A DNA stretch of 64,000 nucleotides from Rhynchopus sp. YZ270_cl-10 (taxonomy: Eukaryota; Euglenozoa; Diplonemea; Diplonemida; Diplonemidae): positions 62,001-126,000 of the forward strand of contig OZ037894.1 in NCBI GenBank assembly GCA_964035575.1. The letters are read 5' to 3'. A model generated the notes under the pieces. The model saw only the letters and a program-made list of their open reading frames with translations, ran no database searches and was not told where the DNA came from. Shown piece after piece: positions 36,001 to 41,975 of this stretch (positions are counted from its first letter, which is position 1; each line of letters begins with the position of its first letter). Made by a program: the position numbers and the translations under genes.

Positions 36001-38302
36001 GCCCGAAGTTCCACGCACGCGTGTCCACCCCCATCGGTGCTGTCGCGTTCACTGTCTCAACCACAAGCGGGCCCCACGTCCCCGTGCGCGTGTCGTTCAT
36101 GTACCACGTCGCCCACGCAGGGTACGCCGGTGCGCCCGCCGCGTCCTGATTCACAATGTAGTCCGGCACAAGCGGGTGTGCTGCCGTCGACGTCGTCCCC
36201 GGCAGGTACGAGTCGTTCAGGTGTGTCCAGCGCACGGGCAGCGACCCGGTCCCGCCCTTGTGGAACGGCAGCACGCGCATCCCCGAGTTCTTCGTGCACG
36301 TCGCCCCGCTGTACGTGCACGTCTTCCGGTAGCACACATACCACTGCGAGTACCGCGTCGCCGGCACGTACAGCGTCGACACCGTCACCGCCACACCGCT
36401 CGTCGCGTCCGCCACCCCAGACGCTGTCGGGTCCCCAACAAGGTTGCGCGACCCAATCGGGTACGGCGCCTCCTCCTCCACGAAGCCTCCCTGCGACGAC
36501 GACGACGCTGTGTCCAGCGCACGCGACCAGCACCCTGCCAGCGGCTGCGACCCTGTCTTCGCCGCTGTCGGCCACGGGTGCGCACGTCCGTCCGTCTGTG
36601 CCTCTGCCAGCGACGCAGCCGCCACAATACGGAAGTAGTCGCCCCCAGACGGCGCCCAGTAGTTCGCACTCGTCGTCATCACCATCGGGTCCGCCCCAGA
36701 CGCCTGCGGCGCACTCACCGCCACTGTGCTCGACGCCGGCAGGTTGTTCAGCGCCCCGGTACCGCTGTCGTCAAACACAATCTCCCCCCACGTCCCGGGC
36801 GTCATGTCCACCATCGACCACCCGACAGGCTCCACCACGGCCGTGAAGTACAGGTTCGCCGAGTTCGACGCACACGCCGACGGCGACGTGCAGCGGTACA
36901 GCTTCCGCCACACGGGCGCAGTTGCGTTCGTGCTGTTCAGGTTGGACACCTCCGCACGCTCCTGCCTCGACGAGTAGCAGATGTCGTACTTCGCCGCCGT
37001 CTGCGGCAGACGCACGTACACCATCGCCTCCGACCACATCGGCGTCACCGTCGAGTTCTGTGCGTAGTACGTCCCGCTCGACGACCACGAGTCCACCAGC
37101 GGGTTTGCGTACGGCGTCCCAAACACACCCACACCGCCCGCCGTCGCACCCTCCAGCAGCCCGCGCGTCCCCTCGCCCTGCCACGTCCCTGCCGCGTCCA
37201 CGTAGTTCGTCCCGTAGTACGGCAGCCCAAACGTCTGGTACTCGTACGTGCACGGGTCCCCCTGCTTCACAATCTTCAGGTTGTCCCCGTCCGCACACTT
37301 GAACTCAGCCGTCGCACACCCGCTCGGCGCGTACGTGAAGTTGAAGTTCGCCTGTGCCGACAGCAGCTGCACCACTGCGTACTGCCCCAGCGTCGCGTCG
37401 GGCAGGTAGTACCACAGCTTCGCTGCCTGAGGTGTGAACTTGTACTCCCCGTTCCCGAGCACAAGCATCTTCCACTGCCCGAACTCAGCCTGCGTCTCCT
37501 TATCAAACAAACGCGAGTCCAGCACGTGCTTGAAGCACACAACAAACGTCGTTGTCGACGGCGGTGCCACAAACGTTGCGTGAGCAGACGACACAAACCG
37601 GTCCCCTGCCGCACTGTCCGCCATAGACATCCCGTACTCCGTCGTCTGTGCCAGCGGCGTTGCGCTTGTGTACTCGCACCGGATGTCCTTCGTCGAGTCC
37701 CACGTGTACATGCGCACGTCAAACTGCGCCGCAGCCGTCGAGTTCAGTGCGTACTCCACACGCTTCGTCCCGTCCGGTGTCTGCAGCACCGTCTGCACAC
37801 GCACACGGAACTCGTCCCCCTCCCGCAGCGTGGCCCCGTGGTACATCCCCATCGTGTAGTTGTTGTACGACCCGAGCGAGTGTGTCAGCGACACTGTCTT
37901 CGACAGCGACTGCGTCAGCGACGTCGACAGCGACAGAGACTTCGACAGCGACCCAGACGCCGACGCCGTCCCCGTTGGCAGCGACAGCGACACGGACGCC
38001 GACTTCGACTTCGACAGCGACCCTGAGAAGGACGCTGTTCCAGACGGCAGTGAGAATGACATTGATCCTGTCGGCAGCGACAGTGACGACGACGCTGTCC
38101 CAGACGGCAGCGAGTACGACATCGACCCCGTCGGCAGCGACAGCGACACAGACGCTGACTTCGAGGTTGACAGACTGCGCGACTTCGACTTCGACATCGT
38201 GTACGTCACCGTCTTTGTGTTTGCAGCTTCTCCAACATGCCCAACAAGGGCAACCCCGAGCAGGGCCACCCCCACAAGGGCGCTAGGCCCTGTTCTTCCC
38301 AT
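24086..38302 (-). CDS. Giant cell-surface protein (4738 aa), Ser-rich N-terminus, GPI-like C-terminus
   Basis: The frame extends upstream to 38362, but its first ATG is at 38302. That ATG gives an immediate signal peptide (MGRTGPSALVGVALLGVALV), so I choose it. A Ser/Leu-rich zone with SLSLPTGS and SLPSGTAS repeats follows. Roughly the first third then holds about nine related modules, each ending in a Y-x-V/I-C-Y/V-K/R strand (YDICYSSR, WYVCYRKT, FYKVCYKQ, YQVCYKVN, YKICVFKA), often preceded by GDxLRLVxxGxxC. The later part has another family with paired-Cys strands (CNRCAFTF, CGRCQVWL, CYQCSVSF). The end is a Pro/Thr-rich stalk and a hydrophobic tail without cytosolic residues (LWVTLCVAVLALFAL), as in GPI-anchored proteins. 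There is no intron in 14 kb. It is probably an adhesin or coat protein; no known family was recognised. Confidence 0.85.
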   Translation of the reverse strand: MGRTGPSALVGVALLGVALVGHVGEAANTKTVTYTMSKSKSRSLSTSKSASVSLSLPTGSMSYSLPSGTASSSLSLPTGSMSFSLPSGTASFSGSLSKSKSASVSLSLPTGTASASGSLSKSLSLSTSLTQSLSKTVSLTHSLGSYNNYTMGMYHGATLREGDEFRVRVQTVLQTPDGTKRVEYALNSTAAAQFDVRMYTWDSTKDIRCEYTSATPLAQTTEYGMSMADSAAGDRFVSSAHATFVAPPSTTTFVVCFKHVLDSRLFDKETQAEFGQWKMLVLGNGEYKFTPQAAKLWYYLPDATLGQYAVVQLLSAQANFNFTYAPSGCATAEFKCADGDNLKIVKQGDPCTYEYQTFGLPYYGTNYVDAAGTWQGEGTRGLLEGATAGGVGVFGTPYANPLVDSWSSSGTYYAQNSTVTPMWSEAMVYVRLPQTAAKYDICYSSRQERAEVSNLNSTNATAPVWRKLYRCTSPSACASNSANLYFTAVVEPVGWSMVDMTPGTWGEIVFDDSGTGALNNLPASSTVAVSAPQASGADPMVMTTSANYWAPSGGDYFRIVAAASLAEAQTDGRAHPWPTAAKTGSQPLAGCWSRALDTASSSSQGGFVEEEAPYPIGSRNLVGDPTASGVADATSGVAVTVSTLYVPATRYSQWYVCYRKTCTYSGATCTKNSGMRVLPFHKGGTGSLPVRWTHLNDSYLPGTTSTAAHPLVPDYIVNQDAAGAPAYPAWATWYMNDTRTGTWGPLVVETVNATAPMGVDTRAWNFGRTYATGDRVGQTVGSVLRLVQAGKPCDYASFRPIPSVGAENKDGGMVECNNAGAETDKTACAGSMSDVAASSNAAYYITVPDITNYIVCHRNRFFNWVALSPSGTTGAWNDKTKPMPDSVLERGAWVSPSSYFTPTTSALTSLSLSAVEMRAGMEALFLVTDATVSLQVGPRKACAGGCPASGDVLRLVAANKNCDINPYNWNMGKLADAHLSLICNVTGAGSIAQSGLYYDSASVRACALAGPTQTMCQNATCNSTEPHLAELAAKTPDIYDDIVPHDHTYTGGHATVAAVVVMPPHITTSNGPNFYKVCYKQAGMDNWAVFNETWEVKPAPAMKVSPARISEVLLGGELKRFRVQLTTGTLAVTDNNGTITADFSLYAKLVPFSTMEQNRYCQNQAGSSEGEIYSAATSKFNLLTDGANNTVDFYLTVPHTPGNYSLCVQLRQSSEDWMSWWRPGSADANAYDYKVIDNGVRWYVTPGNQPTNQGLSKVQFLRCAPTVNHTCSPAASQDVFDTNPGKDAAKIVAVGSACHDGSTNLTQWGTSVHVWTEPGATASALGMTDLGPADGPSDVAELRTVLPAATNDARTQYKVCIRTVFLQGGLGGTALKARWVEVQEAQGLSGQHLVQAATGRAGFRTEMGLVKSWTLNAALRPAVSLYSSEAKADATALAGVSTQYVADVTAATATATDGFVFNTYSSTASNTELQAQNIFKLVLSKTPVGRLPKDPSTEATWGTLSNWAGSGVGVDCMSPAAVSNVGTCTDNDTTSGTPFCPYLASTTSGTSIGAYFHIPLNPGSYQVCYKVNHTSLTVANPWLRLASSSEGDYLLHSHPAFLEMIVGSAQANMSVFDLRTMESTWDTTGEQVSVSSWCGTSSGVNCTALNGASGFTTDLVTIANDTQVCPTPSTVAGSATGAPEWFQLVRTTNASAMVADTWGTTTASAFALPPALYPATSGQYKICVFKAGEATATAMGNASAKQVTKKGVVYQLYNRGLKKYGGGSGYWRDSNIPPSQLTVTSTLAFNSSLRFMQFTTATTLETLYGASAVSAASVTDATTGMVSRTPLLTSGAVVVYDVQVATKDKLPVPFGSFPLVVKRCAQATAFAGLECVAASQVDPSVSPGPFTVWAIGGACKQANATQYGWERNGLRQFTQSGQVRLSLQYRSACPAGEFGCGVRFEATTQSGVQLLSPAQWVNVAAKAPNGVALDGNEPNTAFKGTAMKTTGCATTGVTTCYLKKCVHGLPCTLSLQARRDGPSEFAANGTVQVLYAQDDYGANYSASAAPPQVATALGSTVGSQPLLPAEVWGLGGTASYTFTPKLKDGALASTTVYLNVTYQGVTTGGAVHLSWTRFVVEVSRAVLAAVDPVRVDPWDVAGGLAATRSPSPAFIGTMTAATASVAGSITAVSGSYLEALVPYQLTYVPRDASLKALPKVWGALSGWKVTATVGTATTDNMVLYSRYPDETFVTAPQILSKAALMETIGNAFSFAFVFRVYVVDNACSRFSSAGGCTLVFTFSDGTNTVKANVVTPVRVPASTVEVTPAAASGTVREGISVAVRPGSYIAAPSTGAQTFVYDDFHYGEVFALLDGPGPTDGASNRDKLRMTPDAANWVAGQCAYSSPSGKGCLVEKYPTKTLAAAASVAGATGSWGAQWTMRPHVPCNRCAFTFHTTWGAGPDSSEYAADGTQRGTTTLTWTEEAVTLECSSAAVQITTGAVMSDEFALTVSAGVTGMTGTNAVYPRWWVMTNSNTSVTPAGVYPLYKVGETKTAWWSQMGARANMGTAVANFSRLYFDNTTVPALGATADVKVVFSAVGIRYASGAQAAAGSRPTGTSAYTCTSAVTLSQREAAVAAAVTTTTSIQLVSVGGGVTSLCASSATGVCTEYTATVSEFGAGITVDVKFVNTSSTGTVVDDTSSRNVTVAQAGGAGSSPSGAPAWTYGTEVWTSGTIVLDSAYNPSSLETIGTNTYTYGNLTVVATRTQPDAAVLAVAPQGAGSVTLKYSGTGAPARKAMFKVCEAAWDGSAEVMSTVANRCVTISLWITPTTQTRATVYAVEPASQSFVHGTTSACGAATTATFTVASYFTVGTSTTLRYWAYDSQLGYTLTAGTQYLLESGATTAAASLMKNNSVTRGAAITHTVATTGLKVSFTFYGRDKVTTNTTASVAGAVQSDVGGTITAVATTAQYMWVSATETLSKWEVNTTVSVDDECPTKRRLQTSTSNYRTYGTGVPGAGWSYASGGAVAGLPFPIQTVVRTTSGARAWSFTKDILVRVAKRSWTGCNDGGTLKVYDLAGSLASETTRLVEGTVKTTTWVESATAAVSTRGGVAVPWSVLSTECEACTLQLDLCYGGKTAATCLDGLGVGSTDPSDALPIFADRSKLSKPFSVKAPRMDVMEVYDQTLPDSTSAIRVGDMFAVKVENVQRFAGVWAMNEPSTSGWTREVWVRSVWMGESGATLAQMRYGNGGFVHDGAARAAAAGGSAPPSGCNAAVSAAEFAAAADRVTLSGASSGSLNFFFARPCGRCQVWLDYRLTPPAALVGRHMAVRSSFPLRAYTAAVAVPGSALVYTVQTCGMAWLLGGVPLTAVRRRKPFSVGAVRVDAHNIPAWEGTTSAAFARQGGAGNGAGVAAVVTSPVSSPGGSSVNAVGGSATVRAFFLRACYQCSVSFAGKASPLTVLTDATQIIAVPAFHYERYMLRKMTAAGAKASWMFDVYAADDLGDRAYAVGGPPTEYALQRMYQTRAANHRAAASMSASGKLPSDPTALLNGSAVTVTYGSTSGLRLTEGTKVYNGIPMPVVEKTTPVGAAGQATVEVSKAAMQLSLSFVVTGAAGVPTGFFGEKKAPMVHFSVEAGAMAVDTLPSASSSSRSSAGGAACTADRVVGEGYCTFNAYAIGQAPGAQTASDKWYVSAVRGVSTATVTCGSCGTAWVSPNATYMGGVATFKLGLTGLTAGTTAACSCDVVVTSPASLVNGTSQTFKVAYTDTSLADWKWASSQTLEVPATTTGKAYSVYNRTVHVGLAAWDTTGKFRGIGGVSWAAGASVTAVPTEMVPEGCFACASGTTTCAIANTKDPKTGAAGTGDAIEIAGVFAAVGTCQLKAGAFTGFPTGTTAPTTAVTFTVEAPVGLMIAGAPNEGSVLSRPNFTRLWGRTLSGAPAAVTGVGSSLSFQVVDAKGMPVVGDNHMQFTLTGTQKSNTSTTTVTWTGVARRGVGTFQIRSNQTTRTAACEAWRPQIAADHEATAQQVAVSGMPACEHVPWFFTVQAVAPMTTSGPTPFAAIADVGPLHFVRRAVRLAAFARIGVPCVPPMDMTGVNSSNANSNSTNSSKVWKPMKPICPTPPAGLPTAHLMLVKQVMKGWVPLGLGGMGAKNGRDSHMGRPWSKPHPATWGRGYNFTMKVVALGLDGIQVKHPEDKGSAAPVQLRPLAVPCSNVDKSKSGKWVLDTCVDGKGTSGACGWGKKIASLPKCMPKESSGWNVPAFSFKLKGGEATFKDISYGKMAGWKQSGLTRFYLSTTQLNYKYGKGDVSTNPAATFAKPDDTFLFEVNMQDAAALRPGGNHWMCSGTACKSTTYYPEPGKPFALMLSVVDVMGDAVRSDSNSSVKVSGVCLDKVHNSYFAHAKPNALDFINKPTYSFQGGWTQLTQLYVTEPCAQMQLTVVCTSGVSDQMKLCTGNMVTLEFPVDYPASSGNVTRAPTPPPEVITLSGLSLAAFDTEALAMPFVNNVRKGDAEIQMLKLLKKGNPVIKAAFLKWVCAKLGGGGITAADKISGRCVDKTITAAPPTLPPTAAPCNITADPNCTGIATVAGGAGAAAYRSFFALATTVDVVTEFEIETAVTVDAAAVSTAVKDAIVADLADPNSILKQSPTPGVTSPFATASTSNMQVGVANTPVPPPPPTPAPPTNVPPTTSQPTSMSPPTPQPPVVPTAPPTAAPPTSVPPVTFDPNIIPIPTSGGVLVPTLWVTLCVAVLALFAL
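37880..38215 (-). repeat. Ser-codon minisatellite in the giant gene
   Basis: An imperfect repeat built on gacagcgac / ggcagcgacagc units encodes the SLSLPTGS and SKSKSASVS blocks just after the signal peptide. Confidence 0.7.
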
Positions 38303-38924
38303 TCTCTTTCGAGAACCCGAGCTCTCTTGCGGTCTCAGGTTTCCCTTCCCGTTCAGCCACACGCTCTCACGGCCTCTCTCTCGTTTACTTGTTTTTGTGT
38401 AAGTGTAGAACTTTATGTGTAAAAATCAGAAAATAGTTTCTCCTGTGTTGTGTTGGGAGGTGCTGTGTGCGAGGTATGTGGGGCATGACAAATGCTTGCA
38501 GCACGTGTGGTGTCTTTACTGTTGTGTTCACTCTTCTCTTCCAAACAATAAAACACTAAGACTGAAGAACGTTAGCAAATGCAGGAACTATAGCTCGAGA
38601 TAACCCTGAGAGCCGCTCTTGCCTGTCCTCTGAAGTCTCAACCCGAACCCCAACCCATGTACCCTGGAGAGTAGTTGCGTTGTTAGAGAGCAAATACAAC
38701 AAGGTCTAACAATAAGGAGATAGAAAAGGGAAAAATGAAAATCTGGATCAGAATCAAACTGAGCTCTGCCAACTCTGTACCAAGGACAAGGAAAGAGAAG
38801 ACTTGACATCAGAAGATCAAACGTGTGGCGTGTATTATTTGTTCCGTTTCTCAACCCACAACACTTCCTTGCAAGGAAACGAACGAAGGCTTGAAACATC
38901 CCAGCCTACCTCCGCTCTAGCACA
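38303..38924. other. Spacer upstream of the giant gene
   Basis: About 620 bp, with a gain in AT content compared with the gene. It carries one recurrent motif copy (38598-38628); I see no gene. Confidence 0.6.
38598..38628 (-). promoter_or_regulatory. Recurrent inter-gene motif, copy 3
   Basis: The minus strand has GGCAAGAGCGGCTCTCAGGG followed by TTATC. It lies 296 bp before the giant gene's ATG and about 300 bp after the MAPEG gene's stop. Confidence 0.4.
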
Positions 38925-39377
38925 TCAGAGAAGGAGTGCAGTCAGCCTTGCACCGAAGAACAGGTTCACAGTCAGCCCAGACACGAAGGACAGTGCGCGG
39001 AACGGCTGGACTGCAAGCAGGTACGTGACAAAGTGGATGAAACGCATGGCTGCGAAGACCTTCAGCAGAAGCACGTCTGTGTCGTTCGCCTTCCCGGAGA
39101 GGCCAAGCATCAGTGCCATGGCAAGCAGCTGCGGCTCGTTCTCAAGCGAGTTCGACACACACCCCTGCAGCCTTGCCATGTCCTGCGGGGGTCCGTAGGC
39201 ACCAAGCAGCACCTTGAACAGCGCCACCAGAGGGGCAGGGATGTCTGTGCTGTCCTCAGCAGTCTTGAACGACGTCGTCAGCAGGCGGGTGCGGATCGTG
39301 AGAAGGTGTGTCACGGCAAGCTTCAGTCCGAGAAACCCAGTCACTCCTGCAACGGTGTTCAGGTACGTGTTCGACAT
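38925..39377 (-). CDS. MAPEG-family membrane protein (microsomal glutathione S-transferase-like)
   Basis: A 150-aa protein with four hydrophobic segments (about residues 9-28, 83-96, 102-122 and 128-149), the size and layout of MAPEG enzymes such as MGST and prostaglandin E synthase. The family signature region is RLQGCVSNSLENEP at residues 69-82, matching the R-x2-x-x-N-x-x-E-N-x-P pattern of the glutathione-binding loop after helix 1. The segment HFVTYLLAVQPFRALSF fits the loop between the third and fourth helices. The family conjugates glutathione to lipophilic or peroxide substrates in ER or mitochondrial membranes. The His often seen in the loop is not at the expected place, so the exact activity is open. 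The ATG at 39377 follows a CA-rich leader. Confidence 0.8.
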   Translation of the reverse strand: MSNTYLNTVAGVTGFLGLKLAVTHLLTIRTRLLTTSFKTAEDSTDIPAPLVALFKVLLGAYGPPQDMARLQGCVSNSLENEPQLLAMALMLGLSGKANDTDVLLLKVFAAMRFIHFVTYLLAVQPFRALSFVSGLTVNLFFGARLTALLL

Positions 39378-39535
39378 GTTGTGGTGTGGTGTTTTGTGTA
39401 TTGTGTCTGATTGCAGGTGTTGTGTTGTGTTGAGAGAGGACGCTCCACACAGGCTACCTCTTCATGGTGGGCTGTTGAGTTGTGTAAGGAAAACACAACT
39501 CCTCGAAGTGTTACGCCTGCCAGTCCATTGCTCAC

Positions 39536-39910
39536 TCACCATGGAAGGAGGCCGTTTGGACGTATGGTGGCATGGTGGCATGGTGGTGGTGGGGACACAC
39601 CGCTGAGGAGACAATAGAAGAAAAGCAGTGAGGTGGGCACATTGTTTTTTATTGAAGATATCCTCAGTCGGAGAGAAAGAGGGAGAGAGAGTGGGGCTTG
39701 GAGGGCTGTGGGCAACACGGGGATGTGGTGTTTTACCACCATAGACTTTGACTTCGTTTCTGTCATCGTTTTACATGTGTTCCCTACAGTGCAGTGTTGT
39801 GCAAACCAGTCGTCAAAAACATAACACTCAGCAGCCAACAGCGAACGTCCAACCAACATCAATGAGAACAGGAAAACAAACAAAAGGGCAGCACCGCTGA
39901 TGTGACGCAT
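39536..39910 (-). CDS. Possible small secreted protein, 3' end uncertain
   Basis: An ATG at 39910 starts a good signal peptide (MRHISGAALLFVFLFSLMLV) followed by a short Cys-containing part (AAECYVFDDWFAQHCTVGNTC). The open frame then runs through an AATAAA signal at 39648-39653 and on to 39536, which is not how a normal coding region ends. The true gene is probably shorter or spliced, or the ORF is chance. Confidence 0.25.
   Translation of the reverse strand: MRHISGAALLFVFLFSLMLVGRSLLAAECYVFDDWFAQHCTVGNTCKTMTETKSKSMVVKHHIPVLPTALQAPLSLPLSLRLRISSIKNNVPTSLLFFYCLLSGVSPPPPCHHATIRPNGLLPW
39642..39673 (-). terminator. AATAAA signal with recurrent motif variant
   Basis: The minus strand has CCGACTGAGGATATCTTCAA then TAAAAAACAA. 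Eighteen bases around the AATAAA are identical to those at 48952-48969, downstream of the sedolisin gene. Confidence 0.45.
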
Positions 39911-40132
39911 TTATCACATTCAAAAAAAGTGCGACACTGTCTTTTCTCGTTTTTTTCTTCCCCCTCTTGAAACTTGGCATTAGTGAGTCTCATTTCGCTG
40001 CTGTTCCGTCAAATGTAGAATAACCACACACTATCAATGGCCTGCACAACATGCAACACTTAACACGAGAGCTATAAAAAATATCCAACCTGTGGACAAA
40101 ATACGACAAAACGAAGACAAACATAAGTTCAT

Positions 40133-40172
40133 AAGATGACCCTCAGCCCCATCATGCTTGGTCACCTTTAAA
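40133..40172 (-). promoter_or_regulatory. Recurrent inter-gene motif, copy 4
   Basis: The minus strand has AAAGGTGACCAAGC, a short variable part, then GGGGCTGAGGGTCATCTTAT. This is the fullest version. Confidence 0.45.
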
Positions 40173-40287
40173 AAGAAAGATGGGTGGGGTGGTGGTGGGT
40201 ATTCATGGGCAGTGGAAAAAGTATGTGATATTTGACTAAAACAACACATACGCTGAAGGCTGCATAAAAAGAAGACAAGTTTGTAAC

Positions 40288-40320
40288 GATGAACCTAAGC
40301 CTCTCGTCTGCTTAGTCACC
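40288..40320 (-). promoter_or_regulatory. Recurrent inter-gene motif, copy 5
   Basis: The minus strand has GGTGACTAAGC, then nine loop bases, then GCTTAGGTTCATC. CTAAGC and GCTTAG can pair. Confidence 0.45.
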
Positions 40321-40586
40321 TATGACCTAAAAGAGCATTTGAAAGATAAAGACAAAGAGCACTCTCTGTGCACAGAGATCCTAAAAGAGTGAACACACAA
40401 TGTCCTCACTCCCCACATCGGTTATAAGTGGGGTGTGAATACCGGACGTTGTGCTGCAAGCAAAGACGCAAAAGGAGGAGACCAGTGTACTAGCCTACCA
40501 CGCTTCCGCGTAAAAACCCCGTTGTAGTGTGGTGTGGGGGTTGGGAAGGAAAGTTATAGAAATATAAATGTATCGAGTTTCGCTGC

Positions 40587-40613
40587 TTTGCTTTTGGCTT
40601 TCCCAAAAGCAAA
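40587..40613. repeat. 11-bp perfect hairpin
   Basis: TTTGCTTTTGG, loop CTTTC, CCAAAAGCAAA. Confidence 0.7.
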
Positions 40614-40745
40614 AGATGTTGGAACATGCAAAAAAAAATTAAATCCATAATTCAGATTCGTTTGCATACTTTCTATTCACAGAAAATAGAAAAGATGCAA
40701 AAAGGGGGTAAGGAGAGGGTGGATGGGGAGAGGGGGTTTTAGTAT

Positions 40746-40778
40746 GATGATGACAAGCCCCTTGTGCTTAGTCACCTT
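40746..40778 (-). promoter_or_regulatory. Recurrent inter-gene motif, copy 6
   Basis: The minus strand has AAAGGTGACTAAGCAC followed by GGGGCTTGTCATC. The 5' half is conserved and the 3' half diverged. Confidence 0.4.
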
Positions 40779-40900
40779 TCTTGAAAACAACTTGTCTTGA
40801 ACGAAAAGATCGCTTCGCGAAGAGGATTCCTTAAAAGGGGAGAGACTTCGAACGAACTTTACTCAAAGAAGAGAAAAAAAGCTTGAAAAATTACAAAAGC

Positions 40901-40940
40901 ACTCTCATGGCAGTGTACTTTGGTACACTGTCGTGAGAGT
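40901..40940. repeat. 18-bp hairpin with two G-U pairs
   Basis: Arms 40901-40918 (starting ACTCTCATGG) and 40923-40940 (ending GTGAGAGT) with loop TTTG. All 18 positions pair when read as plus-strand RNA, two of them as G-U. Confidence 0.75.
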
Positions 40941-41975
40941 AAAAAGAAAACTGTGAGTAAAAAAAAAAAAAAATCTCAAGAGATAATTGTATCTCGCGAG
41001 AACACAACACACATTGGAAAACAAATCGGGTAGTCCTAAAGAACATTGTATTGGGAGATGGTGAAAACAGTTTATAACAAGTCGCAAGGGAGAAGGGGGA
41101 AGGGAGAAGGGGGGAGGGGTTGTGCCGCTGCTTGTACCAACTACGACAGCAACAATCTCAGGTGGGTATAGCGTCCTTTTCATGTCCTCCTTTTGTTTTT
41201 TTTTTGGACTGAAAACACCGGTAAGAGTTGTGTCTGAAGTGTCAGTGAAGAGGGCAACACTTCGTTTTTGTTGTTGTTTTGCAAAGAAAAATTAATGACA
41301 CAAATCACACAAAGCACAAAGTAATCTTTTGCAAAAGAAAGTTGAAAAACACTGCCACGTATCGCAGGACAACAGCCGAGTAGGATATGTGTCGTGACGT
41401 GAGCCTGCCAAAACAGCATGCCACGTCACACAACCCCGTCACTTCACGCCCATATGGGTTGTACATCTAATGAGGCTGAAGTCGCAACGGGTGGAGAGGA
41501 AGTGTGCAGCTAAAAGGAAGAAACAACTCTTGATGAATAGACCTCATGGGACACATGCTTGTTCATGTTACGTGTGTCACCTTTGGAAGCCTAGTTTCAA
41601 TAAAACTAAAGTGAGACATATTTCTTGGGGGGGGAAAGAAGTCGGAAAATCGGGGGGGAAATCGGAAAAAATCGGGAAAAAAATCGGTAAAAATGGAGAA
41701 ACAAAAGTATAAGAATTCTTGTGTTTTTTTTTTTTGTCAGAATAAAACATCCGACGTTTCTTTGCAAAGCACTAACGGCTGCCTGGTATGATATGATATG
41801 TGCTGGTTAGAAGGCTGCAAAACTTTGTTTTCTTGGAACTGTGTTCTGCAGTCTGGGTTATGCACTATGTGCTATTGAAAAACTCTTCGCTGGATACGTG
41901 CATTCTTGTCTTATGCGTGCCTCCACTCAGGGTTGCCTCTTTCTTATGAAACAAGGCCACCCACACATAGGCACA

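Larger units (their letters stand above)
39911..41975. other. 2-kb spacer rich in hairpins, no supported gene
   Basis: It contains three strong recurrent-motif copies, two long hairpins (listed separately), a third at 40974-41001 (TCTC-aa-GAGATA, loop, TATCTC-gc-GAGA), and a degenerate tract of tcggaaaa units at 41630-41700. ORFs are short and low-complexity. Confidence 0.6.

Noticed and set aside
38303-38362. Longer start for the giant gene (GTG at 38362)
   Set aside because: There is no ATG upstream of 38302 in this frame, and the signal peptide begins right at the ATG at 38302.
40133-40778. C/D-box snoRNA genes, suggested by TGATGA/GATGA in the recurrent motif
   Set aside because: No D box (CTGA) at a fitting distance and no terminal stem. 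The conserved part is the short paired motif itself.
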